Assembly (NCBI RefSeq): GCF_037083825.1
Contig: NZ_JBAPLU010000002.1
Span: 248,001 to 312,000, forward strand
Origin: Klenkia sesuvii
GTDB lineage: Bacteria > Actinomycetota > Actinomycetes > Mycobacteriales > Geodermatophilaceae
Reading direction: 5' to 3'
DNA: 64,000 nucleotides
Within the stretch, counting starts at the first letter, position 1, and each line of letters starts with the position of its first letter. Under the pieces are notes generated by a model, which saw nothing but the letters and a program-made list of their open reading frames with translations, made no database searches and was not told where the DNA came from. This document shows positions 23,068 through 32,111 of the stretch, one piece after another. Made by a program: the position numbers and the translations under genes.

Positions 23068-25101
23068 GTGAAGTGGACGACGGCTGCCGTGCCCATCGGC
23101 GTGGTGGCGATCGTCCTCATGCTCGTCGTGCCGATGCCGGCGATGCTGCTGGACCTGCTCATCGGGCTCAACATCGCGGTGTCGCTGCTCATCCTGCTGG
23201 TCGCGATGTCGATCAAGCGGCCGCTGGACTTCGCCGTCTTCCCGTCGGCCATCCTCATCGCCACCCTGCTGCGGCTGGCGCTGAACGTCTCCTCGACCCG
23301 CCTGGTGCTCTCCGACGGGTACGCCGGCGCGGTCATCGAGGCCTTCGGGCACTTCGTCATCGGCGGCTCGCTGGTCGTCGGCCTGGTCGTGTTCCTCATC
23401 CTGGTCGTCATCCAGTTCGTGGTGATCACCAAGGGTGCCGAGCGGGTCGCCGAGGTCGGGGCCCGCTTCACCCTGGACGCGATGCCGGGCAAGCAGATGG
23501 CCATCGACGCCGACCTCAACGCCGGTCTGATCACCGAGGCGCAGGCCCGCAAGCGCCGCGCGGAGGTCACCGCGGAGGCCGACTTCTACGGCTCGATGGA
23601 CGGTGCCAGCAAGTTCGTCAAGGGCGACGCCATCGCCGCGATCATCATCGTGCTGGTGAACCTGGTCGGCGGCCTGGTCATGGGCATGGTCCAGAACGGC
23701 ATGAGCGCCGGCGACGCGGTGAGCACGTACTCGCTGCTCGCCGTCGGCGACGGCCTGACCTCGATGGTGCCGGCGCTGCTGCTGTCCACGGCCACCGGCA
23801 TCGTGGTGACCCGCTCGGCCGCCGACGGCGAGCTGGGCGAGGACCTGCTGGGCCAGCTCGGGCGCACGAAGCAGCCGCTGCGCATCGCCGGTGCCGGGCT
23901 GATCGTCCTGGGCCTCATGCCCGGTCTGCCCAAGCTGCCCTTCATGCTGACCGGCGCCCTCATGCTGTTCCTCGCCTCGCGGGTGAAGGACCTCCCGCCG
24001 GTCGACGCCGACGAGGCCGCCCCCGCCGCCGACGAGCCCTCGCCGGACTCCCCCGAGGCCATCGCCGAGAAGATGCGGGTCGACCCGCTGGAGCTGGAGG
24101 TCGCCTTCGACCTCGTCGAGCTGGTCGACACGGCCCGCGGTGGCGACCTGCTCGACCGGGTCAAGGCGCTGCGCCGCAAGGTGGCCATGGACACCGGACT
24201 GGTGATCCCCCTCGTGCGCACCCGCGACAACCTCGACCTGCCCGCCTCCCAGTACGTCGTGTGGCTCAACGGCGTCCCGGTCGCCAAGGGCACCTCGCCG
24301 GCGGGCACCGTGCTGGCCATCGGTGACTCCCTCGACGGCCTGCCCGGCAAGCCCACGCGCGAGCCGGTGTTCGGGTTGGCGGCCAAGTGGGTGCCGGCCG
24401 AGCTGCAGCGCCAGGCCGAGATGGCCGGGGCCACCGTCGTCGACCGCTCGTCGGTGATCACCACCCACCTGGCCGAGGTCGTGCGGCAGAACGCCGCCCA
24501 GCTCCTCGGGCGCGAGGACGTCAAGCTGCTGCTGGAGATGGTGCGCCGCTCGCACCCGGTGGTGGTCGAGGAGCTGACCGGCGGCGGGTTGTCCCTGGGC
24601 CAGGTCCAGCAGGTGCTGCAGGCCCTGCTGGAGGAGGGCGTCTCGATCCGCGACCTGGTGCGCATCTTCGAGGCCCTGTCGCTGCGGGCGAAGACCGCCA
24701 CCGACCTGGACAGCCTGGTCGAGGCCGCCCGCGCGGCGCTGGGCCCGGCCATCAGCCACCCGTACGTGACCGACGACGAGAAGCTCTACGTCATGACGCT
24801 GGACCCCGGGTTCGAGCAGCGCCTGCTCGCCGCGGTCCGGCAGAGCGAGCAGGGCGCCGTCCTCGCGCTGGACGCCGGGATGGTCGATGCACTCGCCCGC
24901 GGCGCGAGCGACCTGCTCGACGACGCGGAGAAGCTCGGCATCACCGCCCTGCTCGTCTGCTCCCCCCAGGTGCGCCCCGCCCTCTCCCGGCTCATGCGCC
25001 AGGTGGTGGCCCGCTGCACCGTCATCTCGTACGCGGAGGTCTCCCGTACGGCCCAGATCGAGACGATCGGAGTGGTGAACGGTGCCGTCGCCCTCGCCTG
25101 A
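23068..25101 (+). CDS. flhA: Flagellar export gate protein FlhA
   Basis: Large export-gate protein: eight membrane helices in the first 330 residues form the ion channel and a cytoplasmic ring docks chaperone-substrate complexes. 677 residues. Visible: LIGLNIAVSLLILLVAMSIK and FPSAILIATLLRLALNVSST (highly conserved), MPGKQMAIDADLNAGLI, VKGDAIAAIIIVLVNLVGG, and the cytoplasmic part with VVEELTGGGLSLGQVQQVLQ. GTG 23068 has no Shine-Dalgarno and lies just after the promoter. Overlaps the next gene by 20 bases. Confidence 0.97.
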   Translation: MKWTTAAVPIGVVAIVLMLVVPMPAMLLDLLIGLNIAVSLLILLVAMSIKRPLDFAVFPSAILIATLLRLALNVSSTRLVLSDGYAGAVIEAFGHFVIGGSLVVGLVVFLILVVIQFVVITKGAERVAEVGARFTLDAMPGKQMAIDADLNAGLITEAQARKRRAEVTAEADFYGSMDGASKFVKGDAIAAIIIVLVNLVGGLVMGMVQNGMSAGDAVSTYSLLAVGDGLTSMVPALLLSTATGIVVTRSAADGELGEDLLGQLGRTKQPLRIAGAGLIVLGLMPGLPKLPFMLTGALMLFLASRVKDLPPVDADEAAPAADEPSPDSPEAIAEKMRVDPLELEVAFDLVELVDTARGGDLLDRVKALRRKVAMDTGLVIPLVRTRDNLDLPASQYVVWLNGVPVAKGTSPAGTVLAIGDSLDGLPGKPTREPVFGLAAKWVPAELQRQAEMAGATVVDRSSVITTHLAEVVRQNAAQLLGREDVKLLLEMVRRSHPVVVEELTGGGLSLGQVQQVLQALLEEGVSIRDLVRIFEALSLRAKTATDLDSLVEAARAALGPAISHPYVTDDEKLYVMTLDPGFEQRLLAAVRQSEQGAVLALDAGMVDALARGASDLLDDAEKLGITALLVCSPQVRPALSRLMRQVVARCTVISYAEVSRTAQIETIGVVNGAVALA

Positions 25102-28100
25102 GCCGCCCGCCGGGGCCACCCGCGACGAGGCGATCGCCGCCGCGCGCGCCGAGTACGGCCCGGACGTGCGCATCCGCGGCGTCCGGCGCATCCGCAGCGG
25201 CGGGGTCGCCGGGTTCTTCAGCCAGGAGCGCTACGTCGCCGACGTCGTGCTGCCTGCCGGCGCCGACGAGGCACCCCGGACCCCGGCCGGCAAGGGGACG
25301 GCTCCGGCCAAGGGCAGCAAGCCCGCCGGCCGCCCGGCCGTCGCGCCGGCCCGTCCGGCCACCCCGACCGTCGTGGCCGAGGTGCCCGCGGCCGGGTTGA
25401 GCCAGGCCGAGGCGCTGTCGCAGTGGCCCTCCTCGGGCCTGTCGGTCGACGACCTGCTCGAGGTCGCCCTCCAGGTGCGCGGTGCCCAGCGGGCCGCCGA
25501 CGAGACCCCCACCGGCGTGCTGCCCGTCGTGGACCCGGTCGACGAGCTGGCCGACCTGCTCGGCGCCGGCGGCGACGAGCAGGTCGCCACGTACTCCCCC
25601 GCCTCGCTGGCCCGCCCCGCTGCTGCGCGCCGGGAGGACCCCCGGCGCGCCGAGCCCCGCCGCGAGGACGCCCGCCGCGAGGAGCCCCGCCGCGGCACGG
25701 GTCGGCCCCCGCTGGCCACCCGTCGCGAGCCCGAGCCGGCCGGCCCGACCGCACCCGCCTGGGAGCGGACCAGCCGGACTTCCCCCCCGACCGCCACCCC
25801 GGAGGACGCCCCGGGCGCCGACCCGGCCTCCGACCCGGCCTCCGACCCGGGCGAGGAGGCCGGCGGCACCCCGCCCTCCCCCTTCGCCGCCGCGCTCATG
25901 CGCGTGGTGACACAGGACGACGAGGTGCAGGCCGCCGTGGCCGACGCCGAGCAGCAGCAGGAGGAGGACCCGCAGGTGGCCGCGCACCAGGAGGACGTGC
26001 CGGCGGCCGAGGTCATCGCGCCGCGTGACCGGGCCGCCGCCGGCCGGTCCGCCGCCGTCCGGGCCGCAGCGCTGCGGGCCGAGGCCGAGGCGGTCGCCTC
26101 CGCCCGCGCCGACATCGCGCGGGCCGAGGCCGCCGCGGCGGCGGAGACCCCCGTGGCCGCATTGCCCGCCGCATCGGCACCCGCGTCGGCCCCCGTCTCG
26201 TCACCCGTGGCGGCTCCCACCCGGGCCGCCGACCCGCGTCCTGCACCCGCCGTCACGGAGCCGGCGGACGAGGCTGACGGGAGGGTCGAGGCGCCGGCCC
26301 GCACCCGGACCCCCGAGGAGCGCCGCGCCGCGGCCCGCGCGCGGGCCGAAGCCCGGCGCGCGGCGCGCGTGGCCCCGACCCGCCCCGCGGCGCTCGACGA
26401 GCCCGTCGAGGCCGAGGTCGTCGAGGCCGCCGAGCCCGGTGCGGCGGTCGAGGTCGCCGAGCCCGGTGCGCCCCGGCGCTCGTCCGGCCGGCAGCCGGCG
26501 CGCACGCGGCGGTCCTCGGCGACCCGTCAGCCCGCTGCCCCCCGACCCGCACCGGCCGAACCGGCCGCTCCGGTCACGCCGGCCGCCCCGGTGTGGGACG
26601 CCACCAGCATCATCGAGCTGGCCCCGCGGGCGGGGATGCCCGCGGCCGCCAAGCGCCCCCCGGCCCCCGCCGCTGCCCGCCCGCCGCAGCCGTCGGCCAG
26701 CCCGTCCGCCACGACTGCCCAGGTCGCTCAGCCTGTCCTGCCCGCCCAGCCCGGCACGCCGGAGACGCCGACCTCCCGTCGCGCACCGGCCGTCGTCGAA
26801 CCGGCGGCCGGGGGCCCGACGAAGGTGACCTCGGCCCGGGCCGGCGCGGCCGCGCTGCGCGAGGCCGCCATCCGCGCCGCCGGCGAGCTGGCCGAGCGGC
26901 AGGTCGTCGGGGTGCAGGCGGCACCGGACCTGCTCGACGACTTCGTCGACGCCGACCTGGCCGCCACCACCTCCGCCGGCACCGGCACGGACGGGTCCGT
27001 GGGCACCGCCAGCGGCACCTCGTCCGCGCCGGCGCCGCTGGCCGACCGCGCTGCCCGGCTGCGGTCGGTGCTGGCCGCGGCCACCTCGCCCACCGAGCCG
27101 GTCACGGCAGACGCCGGACCGCCGGCTCGCCGCCACCTGCCCGCGGCCCCGCCCGCGGCCTCCGGGGTGGTCGTCGCCGAGCACGCCGTCCCCTCCCCTG
27201 CTGAGGAGGCCGCGGCTGAGGAGGCCGCAGCCGAGCAGGCCGCGGCTGAGAAGGCCGCAGCCGAAGCGGCCGCTGCCGAGCAGGCAGAGGCCGCCGCGCA
27301 GGAGGCTGCACGCGTCGAAGCCGCACGCGTCGAGGCCGAGCGGGTCGAGGCCGAGCGCGTCGAGGCCGAGCGGATCGCTGCGGCCCAGGCCGAGGCCCGC
27401 CGCATCGCCGAGCTCGCCGCCGAGGCCGCCCGGGCCGCGGCCGAGGCCGCACGCGTCCAGGCCGCGCGGGTCGAGGCCGAGCGGCGTGCCGCGGTCGAGG
27501 CCGCGCGCATCGAGGTCGCACGCATCGAGGCCGAGCAGGCCCAGCAGGCCCAGGCCCGCCGCGCCGCCGAGGCCGCGGATGCAGCACGGCTCGCCGCCGC
27601 CGACGCCGTGCCGGGCGGGACCGCACCGGTCGGGGACCGGGCGGGCGGCGACAGGTCACCCCACCGCACCCGGGCCGAGCGCCGCGAGGCCGCGGAGGCC
27701 GCTCGCGCCCGCCTCGCCGGCGCACCCGACCCGGCCGCCGAGGTCGCCGACCTCACCGTCGACGCGCTCGCCGAGGACCGGCCGGCGGCCGAGGTGCCCG
27801 ACCCCGACGTGCCGGCGGTCGACCCGTTGTGGGGCACCCCCGTCCGGCGTCCGCTCGCCGCCGTGGACGGCACCGACGGCGGGCGGCACCGGGGAGCCGC
27901 GGCCCACCGTCGGCCCGACACCGGCCTCATGCCCGCCGTCCACGACGACCGCGCCGAGGACCAGCCCCCGGTTCGGGCGGCCGCGACCGCGCAGACCGGT
28001 ACTGCTGCCCACACCGCCGCACCCGCCGCCGACGCGGTCGAGCCCGTGGTCGGCGTCGTCCTGGATGCGCCGCGCACCTACACCGCCGGCTCGCGGTACG

Positions 28101-29386
28101 ACGAGATCCTGTTCGGCAGCCCGCGCAGCACGCCCCGCCCGGGCGCATCGGACGCGCTCGAGGCGCTGCGGGCCGCAGCGCTCGCCGGCGGGGTGACGCC
28201 CTCCCGTCGGCGTCGGGCCCCCGACGGCGGCCGGCACCGTTCCCTGCCGACCCAGGTCGACCTGCCCGCCGTCGGGGCGGCCCGGCTGACCGCGCTGGAC
28301 GACCCGTCGGAGGCCACCTCGGGGTTCATCGAGGTGCTGCAGGCGGTAGCCGACAGCGACTTCCTCGGCGAGCCGGAGCCCGAGGCGTCCCGGCTGGCTG
28401 CCGAGGTGCCCGACGTCCTGGTGCAGGAGATGGCCCACGAGATGGCCGCGGGCATGGCCGAGGAGCTGGCCCGCACCGCCAGTGACCCCTCGCCGCGGCC
28501 GGCCGACGCCACCTCGGTGCTGCCCTCCCTGGAGGGTCTGCTCCCCGCCGCTCCGCGCGTCCGCGGCCAGCGTCCCCCGGTGCCGGCCACCACGCCGCGG
28601 TCCCGGTTGCTGCCCCCGCACCCCTCGACCCGCATGCGCGGGGTGCGTGGCACCGACGACGGCGACGGCTACGCGACGATCACCCACCTGGTGCCGGTCA
28701 GCGACGACCCCGCCCCCGCCGAGGGCGCGGCCGGCCTGGCCGCACTCGGTGTGCCCGCCTCCGTCCTGGGGGCCGACTTCGCGGCCGAGGCCGGGCGCCG
28801 CGGCACGTTCGCCGCACTGGCCTCGTCCCTGGGCCGTGCGTTGCCGGCGGCCCCGGCCATCCCGGCCGAGCCCGGTGACGTGCTGGTGGTCGTCGGTCCC
28901 GGGGCCGAGGCGCTGACCGCGGCCCGCGCGCTGGCCGTCGCGCTGCGGCTGGACCCCGCCCAGGTGCAGTGGTGCACCCGTGGCGCGCTGGCCGGGCTCG
29001 CCGCCGTCGACGTCCAGGTGTCGGGAGCCGCCGCAGCCACCGAGCGGCGTGCGGTGGCCGGCGCGGCCGACGTCCCGACCGTGGTCGCCGTCGACGTGCC
29101 GCTCGGGGACGCCGGGGGCGCCTGGGCCGCGCAGATGGTGCACGCCTGGTCCGGCACCGCCGTCTGGGCCGTCCTGGACTCCACCCGCAAGCCCGGTGCG
29201 CTGCGCAGCTGGCTGGCCGAGCTCCCCCGGGTCGACGCGGTCGTCGTCACCGACACCGACGCCGCACCCGACCCGGCCGCCCTGCTCGACGGGCTGCCGG
29301 TGCCGGTCGCCGTCGTCGACGGTGCGCGGGCCACGCCGCACCGCTGGGCCGCGCTGCTGTGCGAGCGGTTGGCCGGTCACCGATGA
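25082..29386 (+). CDS. Giant FlhF-like protein with degenerate GTPase domain
   Basis: 1434 residues, in the flhF position directly after flhA (20-base overlap). Residues about 1-60 (TRDEAIAAARAEYGPDVRIR, then GGVAGFFSQERYVADVVL) match the FlhF N-terminus. About 60-1215 is low-complexity Ala/Pro/Arg/Glu sequence, including an Ala/Glu/Arg coiled coil at about 703-840 with 15-bp tandem units. Residues about 1217-1434 align with the FlhF NG domain: a helical GVPASVLGADF segment, then VLVVVGPGAEALTAARALA where FlhF has GPTGVGKTTT, VVAVDVPLGDAGG where DTAGR is expected, and VVTDTDAAPDPAALL where TKLD is expected. P-loop Gly-Lys-Thr and the other nucleotide-binding residues are missing, so GTP binding is unlikely. 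Perhaps a structural, polar-localising FlhF derivative; function is inferred. Confidence 0.8.
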   Translation: MPSPSPEPPAGATRDEAIAAARAEYGPDVRIRGVRRIRSGGVAGFFSQERYVADVVLPAGADEAPRTPAGKGTAPAKGSKPAGRPAVAPARPATPTVVAEVPAAGLSQAEALSQWPSSGLSVDDLLEVALQVRGAQRAADETPTGVLPVVDPVDELADLLGAGGDEQVATYSPASLARPAAARREDPRRAEPRREDARREEPRRGTGRPPLATRREPEPAGPTAPAWERTSRTSPPTATPEDAPGADPASDPASDPGEEAGGTPPSPFAAALMRVVTQDDEVQAAVADAEQQQEEDPQVAAHQEDVPAAEVIAPRDRAAAGRSAAVRAAALRAEAEAVASARADIARAEAAAAAETPVAALPAASAPASAPVSSPVAAPTRAADPRPAPAVTEPADEADGRVEAPARTRTPEERRAAARARAEARRAARVAPTRPAALDEPVEAEVVEAAEPGAAVEVAEPGAPRRSSGRQPARTRRSSATRQPAAPRPAPAEPAAPVTPAAPVWDATSIIELAPRAGMPAAAKRPPAPAAARPPQPSASPSATTAQVAQPVLPAQPGTPETPTSRRAPAVVEPAAGGPTKVTSARAGAAALREAAIRAAGELAERQVVGVQAAPDLLDDFVDADLAATTSAGTGTDGSVGTASGTSSAPAPLADRAARLRSVLAAATSPTEPVTADAGPPARRHLPAAPPAASGVVVAEHAVPSPAEEAAAEEAAAEQAAAEKAAAEAAAAEQAEAAAQEAARVEAARVEAERVEAERVEAERIAAAQAEARRIAELAAEAARAAAEAARVQAARVEAERRAAVEAARIEVARIEAEQAQQAQARRAAEAADAARLAAADAVPGGTAPVGDRAGGDRSPHRTRAERREAAEAARARLAGAPDPAAEVADLTVDALAEDRPAAEVPDPDVPAVDPLWGTPVRRPLAAVDGTDGGRHRGAAAHRRPDTGLMPAVHDDRAEDQPPVRAAATAQTGTAAHTAAPAADAVEPVVGVVLDAPRTYTAGSRYDEILFGSPRSTPRPGASDALEALRAAALAGGVTPSRRRRAPDGGRHRSLPTQVDLPAVGAARLTALDDPSEATSGFIEVLQAVADSDFLGEPEPEASRLAAEVPDVLVQEMAHEMAAGMAEELARTASDPSPRPADATSVLPSLEGLLPAAPRVRGQRPPVPATTPRSRLLPPHPSTRMRGVRGTDDGDGYATITHLVPVSDDPAPAEGAAGLAALGVPASVLGADFAAEAGRRGTFAALASSLGRALPAAPAIPAEPGDVLVVVGPGAEALTAARALAVALRLDPAQVQWCTRGALAGLAAVDVQVSGAAAATERRAVAGAADVPTVVAVDVPLGDAGGAWAAQMVHAWSGTAVWAVLDSTRKPGALRSWLAELPRVDAVVVTDTDAAPDPAALLDGLPVPVAVVDGARATPHRWAALLCERLAGHR
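27311..27370 (+). repeat. 15-bp tandem repeats in the FlhF-like gene
   Basis: Four consecutive 15-bp units (CGCGTCGAGGCCGAG and close variants) encode RVEAA/RVEAE repeats within the coiled coil. Similar but less regular Glu/Ala-rich repeats occupy 27205-27290. Such in-frame repeats allow length change without frameshift. Confidence 0.85.
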
Positions 29387-29616
29387 GCCCGCTGCGCTGG
29401 GACGTCCTCGGCGCAGCGTTGCTGTTCGCCGTCCCGGTCCTGCTGCTGGGTGCGGTCGGCGTCCTGGACACCGACGACGTGGTCGACCGTCTGCCCTGGT
29501 GCCTGCTTGCGGGCTGGGTCACCAGCTCGGTGCTGCGCGCGGTGTTCCCCGCGCCCAAGCCGGCCCCGAAGCAGCGCCGGCGTCCGCACCCCGTCGAGGC
29601 CGACGCCGAGGCCTGA
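29383..29616 (+). CDS. Small two-helix membrane protein, last gene of flagellar cluster
   Basis: 77 residues from ATG 29383, which overlaps the stop of the FlhF-like gene (ATGA). Two hydrophobic segments (about 7-27, VLGAALLFAVPVLLLGAVGV; about 36-54, PWCLLAGWVTSSVLRAVFP) and a basic Pro/Lys/Arg C-terminal tail. No family recognised. Coupling to the FlhF-like gene suggests a partner that might tether it to the membrane, but there is no direct evidence. Confidence 0.7.
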   Translation: MSPLRWDVLGAALLFAVPVLLLGAVGVLDTDDVVDRLPWCLLAGWVTSSVLRAVFPAPKPAPKQRRRPHPVEADAEA

Positions 29617-29632
29617 CCCACCCAGCGTGGAT

Positions 29633-29706
29633 CAGGGGGGTGCACAGAAGTCTGTCCTCCTCCACCAGCTCTGGTGGCGGAGGACAGAACATCGTGCACC
29701 CCCCTG
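29633..29706. terminator. Bidirectional terminator, large cruciform
   Basis: Three nested perfect arms: CAGGGGGGTGCAC (29633-29645) with GTGCACCCCCCTG (29694-29706); CTGTCCTCC (29652-29660) with GGAGGACAG (29679-29687); CCACCAG (29662-29668) with CTGGTGG (29671-29677). It lies between the convergent ends of the flagellar cluster and the PhoH gene. Confidence 0.8.
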
Positions 29707-29720
29707 TCAACGCTGCGCGG

Positions 29721-31016
29721 TCAGAGCGGGACGTCCTCCAGCATCTCGGTGACCAGCGCGGCGATCGGCGAGCGCTCCGAGCGGGTGAGGGTCACGTGCG
29801 CGAAGAGCGGGTGGCCCTTCAGCGCCTCGATCACCGAGGTGACGCCGTCGTGCCGGCCGACCCGCAGGTTGTCCCGCTGCGCGACGTCGTGGGTGAGCAC
29901 CACCCGGGAGTTGCTGCCCAGCCGGGAGAGCACGGTGAGCAGCACCCCGCGCTCCAGCGACTGCGCCTCGTCCACGATGACGAAGGAGTCGTGCAGCGAG
30001 CGCCCGCGGATGTGGGTCAGCGGCAGCACCTCGATCAGGCCGCGGGCCAGGATCTCGGTGACCACCTCGCCGCCGACGAGCGCGCCCAGGGTGTCGAACA
30101 CCGCCTGCGCCCAGGGCGCCATCTTCTCGCCCTCCGAGCCGGGCAGGTAGCCCAGCTCCTGACCGCCGACGGCGTACAGCGGCCGGAAGATGACGACCTT
30201 CTTGTGCGCCCGGCGCTCCATCACCGACTCCAGGCCGGCGCACAGCGCCAGCGCCGACTTGCCGGTGCCGGCCCGGCCCCCCATCGACACGATGCCGACC
30301 TCGGGGTCCAGCAGCAGGTCGAGCGCGATGCGCTGCTCGGCCGAGCGCCCGTGCAGGCCGAACGCCTCGCGGTCCCCGCGCACCAGCTTCACGTGCTTGT
30401 CGGCGGTCACCCGGCCCAGCGCCGAACCCCGGGAGGAGAGCAGCACCAGGCCGGTGTGCGTGGGCAGCTCGGCGGCGCCGGGGACGAACAAGGTGCCGCC
30501 GTCGTAGAGCGCGGAGATCTCGTCGTCGGAGAGCGACAGCTCCGACATCCCCGTCCACCCGGCGTCGACCGTCCCCAACCCGCGGTACTCGTCGGTCTCC
30601 AGGCCGACGGCCGCCGCCTTGACCCGCAACGGCACGTCCTTGGTGACCAGGCAGACGTCCCGGCCCTCGCTGCGCAGGTTGAGCGCCACCACCATGATCC
30701 GGCTGTCGTTGCTGTCGTTGCGGAAGCCCGCCGGCAGCACCGAGGAGTCGGAGTGGTTCAGCTCGACGTGCAGCGTGCCGCCCTCGTCGCCGACGGGGAT
30801 GGGGGCGTCGAGCCGGCCGTGCTGCACCCGCAGGTCGTCGAGCATCCGCAGGGTCTGCCGGGCGAACCAGCCCAGCTCGGGGTGGTGCCGCTTCTCCTCC
30901 AGCTCCCCGATGACCACGAGGGGGACGACGACGTCGTGCGCGCCGAAGCGGGCCAGGGCGCCCGGGTCGGAGAGCAGGACGGAGGTGTCGAGGACGTACG
31001 TGCGGCGATCGCTCAC
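29721..31016 (-). CDS. PIN domain - PhoH family ATPase (PhoH2-like)
   Basis: 431-residue fusion of an N-terminal PIN ribonuclease domain (acidic residues in YVLDTSVLLSDP, GELEEKRHH and LVTKDVPLR, residues 1-140) and a C-terminal PhoH ATPase (Walker A GGRAGTGKSALAL at about 250, Walker B FVIVDEAQS at about 335). This architecture is that of mycobacterial PhoH2, reported to be an ATP-dependent RNA-unwinding ribonuclease in a toxin-antitoxin pair. I cannot identify the small antitoxin gene upstream with confidence. GTG start with GGAG 8 bases upstream; monocistronic, ending at the shared cruciform terminator. Confidence 0.93.
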   Translation of the reverse strand: MSDRRTYVLDTSVLLSDPGALARFGAHDVVVPLVVIGELEEKRHHPELGWFARQTLRMLDDLRVQHGRLDAPIPVGDEGGTLHVELNHSDSSVLPAGFRNDSNDSRIMVVALNLRSEGRDVCLVTKDVPLRVKAAAVGLETDEYRGLGTVDAGWTGMSELSLSDDEISALYDGGTLFVPGAAELPTHTGLVLLSSRGSALGRVTADKHVKLVRGDREAFGLHGRSAEQRIALDLLLDPEVGIVSMGGRAGTGKSALALCAGLESVMERRAHKKVVIFRPLYAVGGQELGYLPGSEGEKMAPWAQAVFDTLGALVGGEVVTEILARGLIEVLPLTHIRGRSLHDSFVIVDEAQSLERGVLLTVLSRLGSNSRVVLTHDVAQRDNLRVGRHDGVTSVIEALKGHPLFAHVTLTRSERSPIAALVTEMLEDVPL

Positions 31017-31356
31017 GGTCGACTCCTGGGGAGGCGCAGGACGCGCCCCTCATCGAAGGTGGCCGGGCCCCGGCGCCGAGGCCGCGGACCGGCCCCCTGG
31101 TTCGACTGCGAGCAGCGGACCAACCGGGCCTCCCGTGTCCGGGGAGTCGGGCTCCCCTGACACCGACGACGTTAAGCGCGTCACGTGTCCAACGCGTGAC
31201 GAACGGCCCTCCACGTGCCGGCGTGTCGCCCACGAGGGTGAGAACGCCGAGCCTGCGGGCCCCATGACCCCCGTCGATCACGGACCTGGGTACGCGACAC
31301 GCCGGCGCGTCGGCGACCCGGGTCCGTGATCGATCCGGGGGCGGCCGGGCACCTGC
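31017..31356. other. Intergenic region with palindromes upstream of PhoH gene
   Basis: 340 bases between the ABC permease (ends here) and the PhoH gene (starts here), both minus strand. Contains an imperfect 24-bp inverted repeat with arms 31268-31291 and 31316-31341 (a likely terminator of the ABC operon), a GGGGAG/CTCCCC hairpin at 31141-31156, and CGTCACG-N9-CGTGACG near 31180-31202 within an AT-richer patch, a possible operator for the PhoH promoter. A 71-codon minus-strand frame (31050-31265) is not convincing. Confidence 0.55.
31268..31341 (-). terminator. Inverted repeat after ABC exporter operon
   Basis: Left arm CCCCCGTCGATCACGGACC (31268-31286) continues to GGGT at 31291; the right arm 31316-31341 is its complement with one mismatch and a 2-base bulge. 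Located 16 bases after the permease stop on the minus strand, so most likely a terminator. Confidence 0.6.
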
Positions 31357-32111
31357 TCAGCCGCTCTCCTTGCGGAACTGCGAGGTGCCGTACCAGGCGC
31401 CGAGCGCCGCGAGGACGGCGGTGAACAGCACGCCCCACCCGACGTCGGGCGCACCGAACTCGCCGGCGAACAGCGCCCGGGCGCCGTCCACGACGTGCTT
31501 GAACGGGACGACGTCGGACACCGCCTGCAGCCACCCCGGGGCCAGGGTCATCGGCAGCAGGATCCCCGACAGCAGCAGGATCGGGAACAGCGCGACGTTG
31601 AGCAGCGGCGCGAACGCGTCCTCGCTCTTCAGCGTCAGCGCCAACGCGTAGCTCACCGCGGCCAGCGAACCACCGAGGACGGCGACCAGCCCGATGGTCA
31701 GCGCCACCCCGCCCACCGACGCGTCGAGACCGAACGGGACGGCGACCAGCACCAGCACGACGCCCTGGACGGCCAGCACCAGCACGTCGCGCAGCACCCG
31801 GCCCAGCAGCAGCGCGGCGCGCGGGGCCGGGCTGACCCGCTGGCTCTCGATGACCCCGGCCCGGTACTCGGCGATGAGGCCGAACCCGACGAACGCCGTC
31901 CCGAACAGCCCCAGCTGCACGAGGATCCCGGGCACGAACACCTGGTAGGCGTTCGCCCCGCCCAGCTGCCCGGCGATGGGTTCCAGCAGCGGGCCGAACA
32001 GCACGATGTAGAGCACCGGCTGCATGAGGCTGATGACCAGCCAGGCCGGGTTGCGCAGCGAGGTGCGCAGGGCCCGGACGAAGACGGTGCCGGTGTCGCG
32101 CGCCATCGTGC

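Noticed and set aside
31050..31265. 71-codon frame as PhoH2 antitoxin (PhoAT-like)
   Set aside because: Right place, but it lacks a ribosome site, has no overlap with the PhoH gene, contains a UUA codon and shows low-complexity composition. I cannot recognise it as PhoAT.
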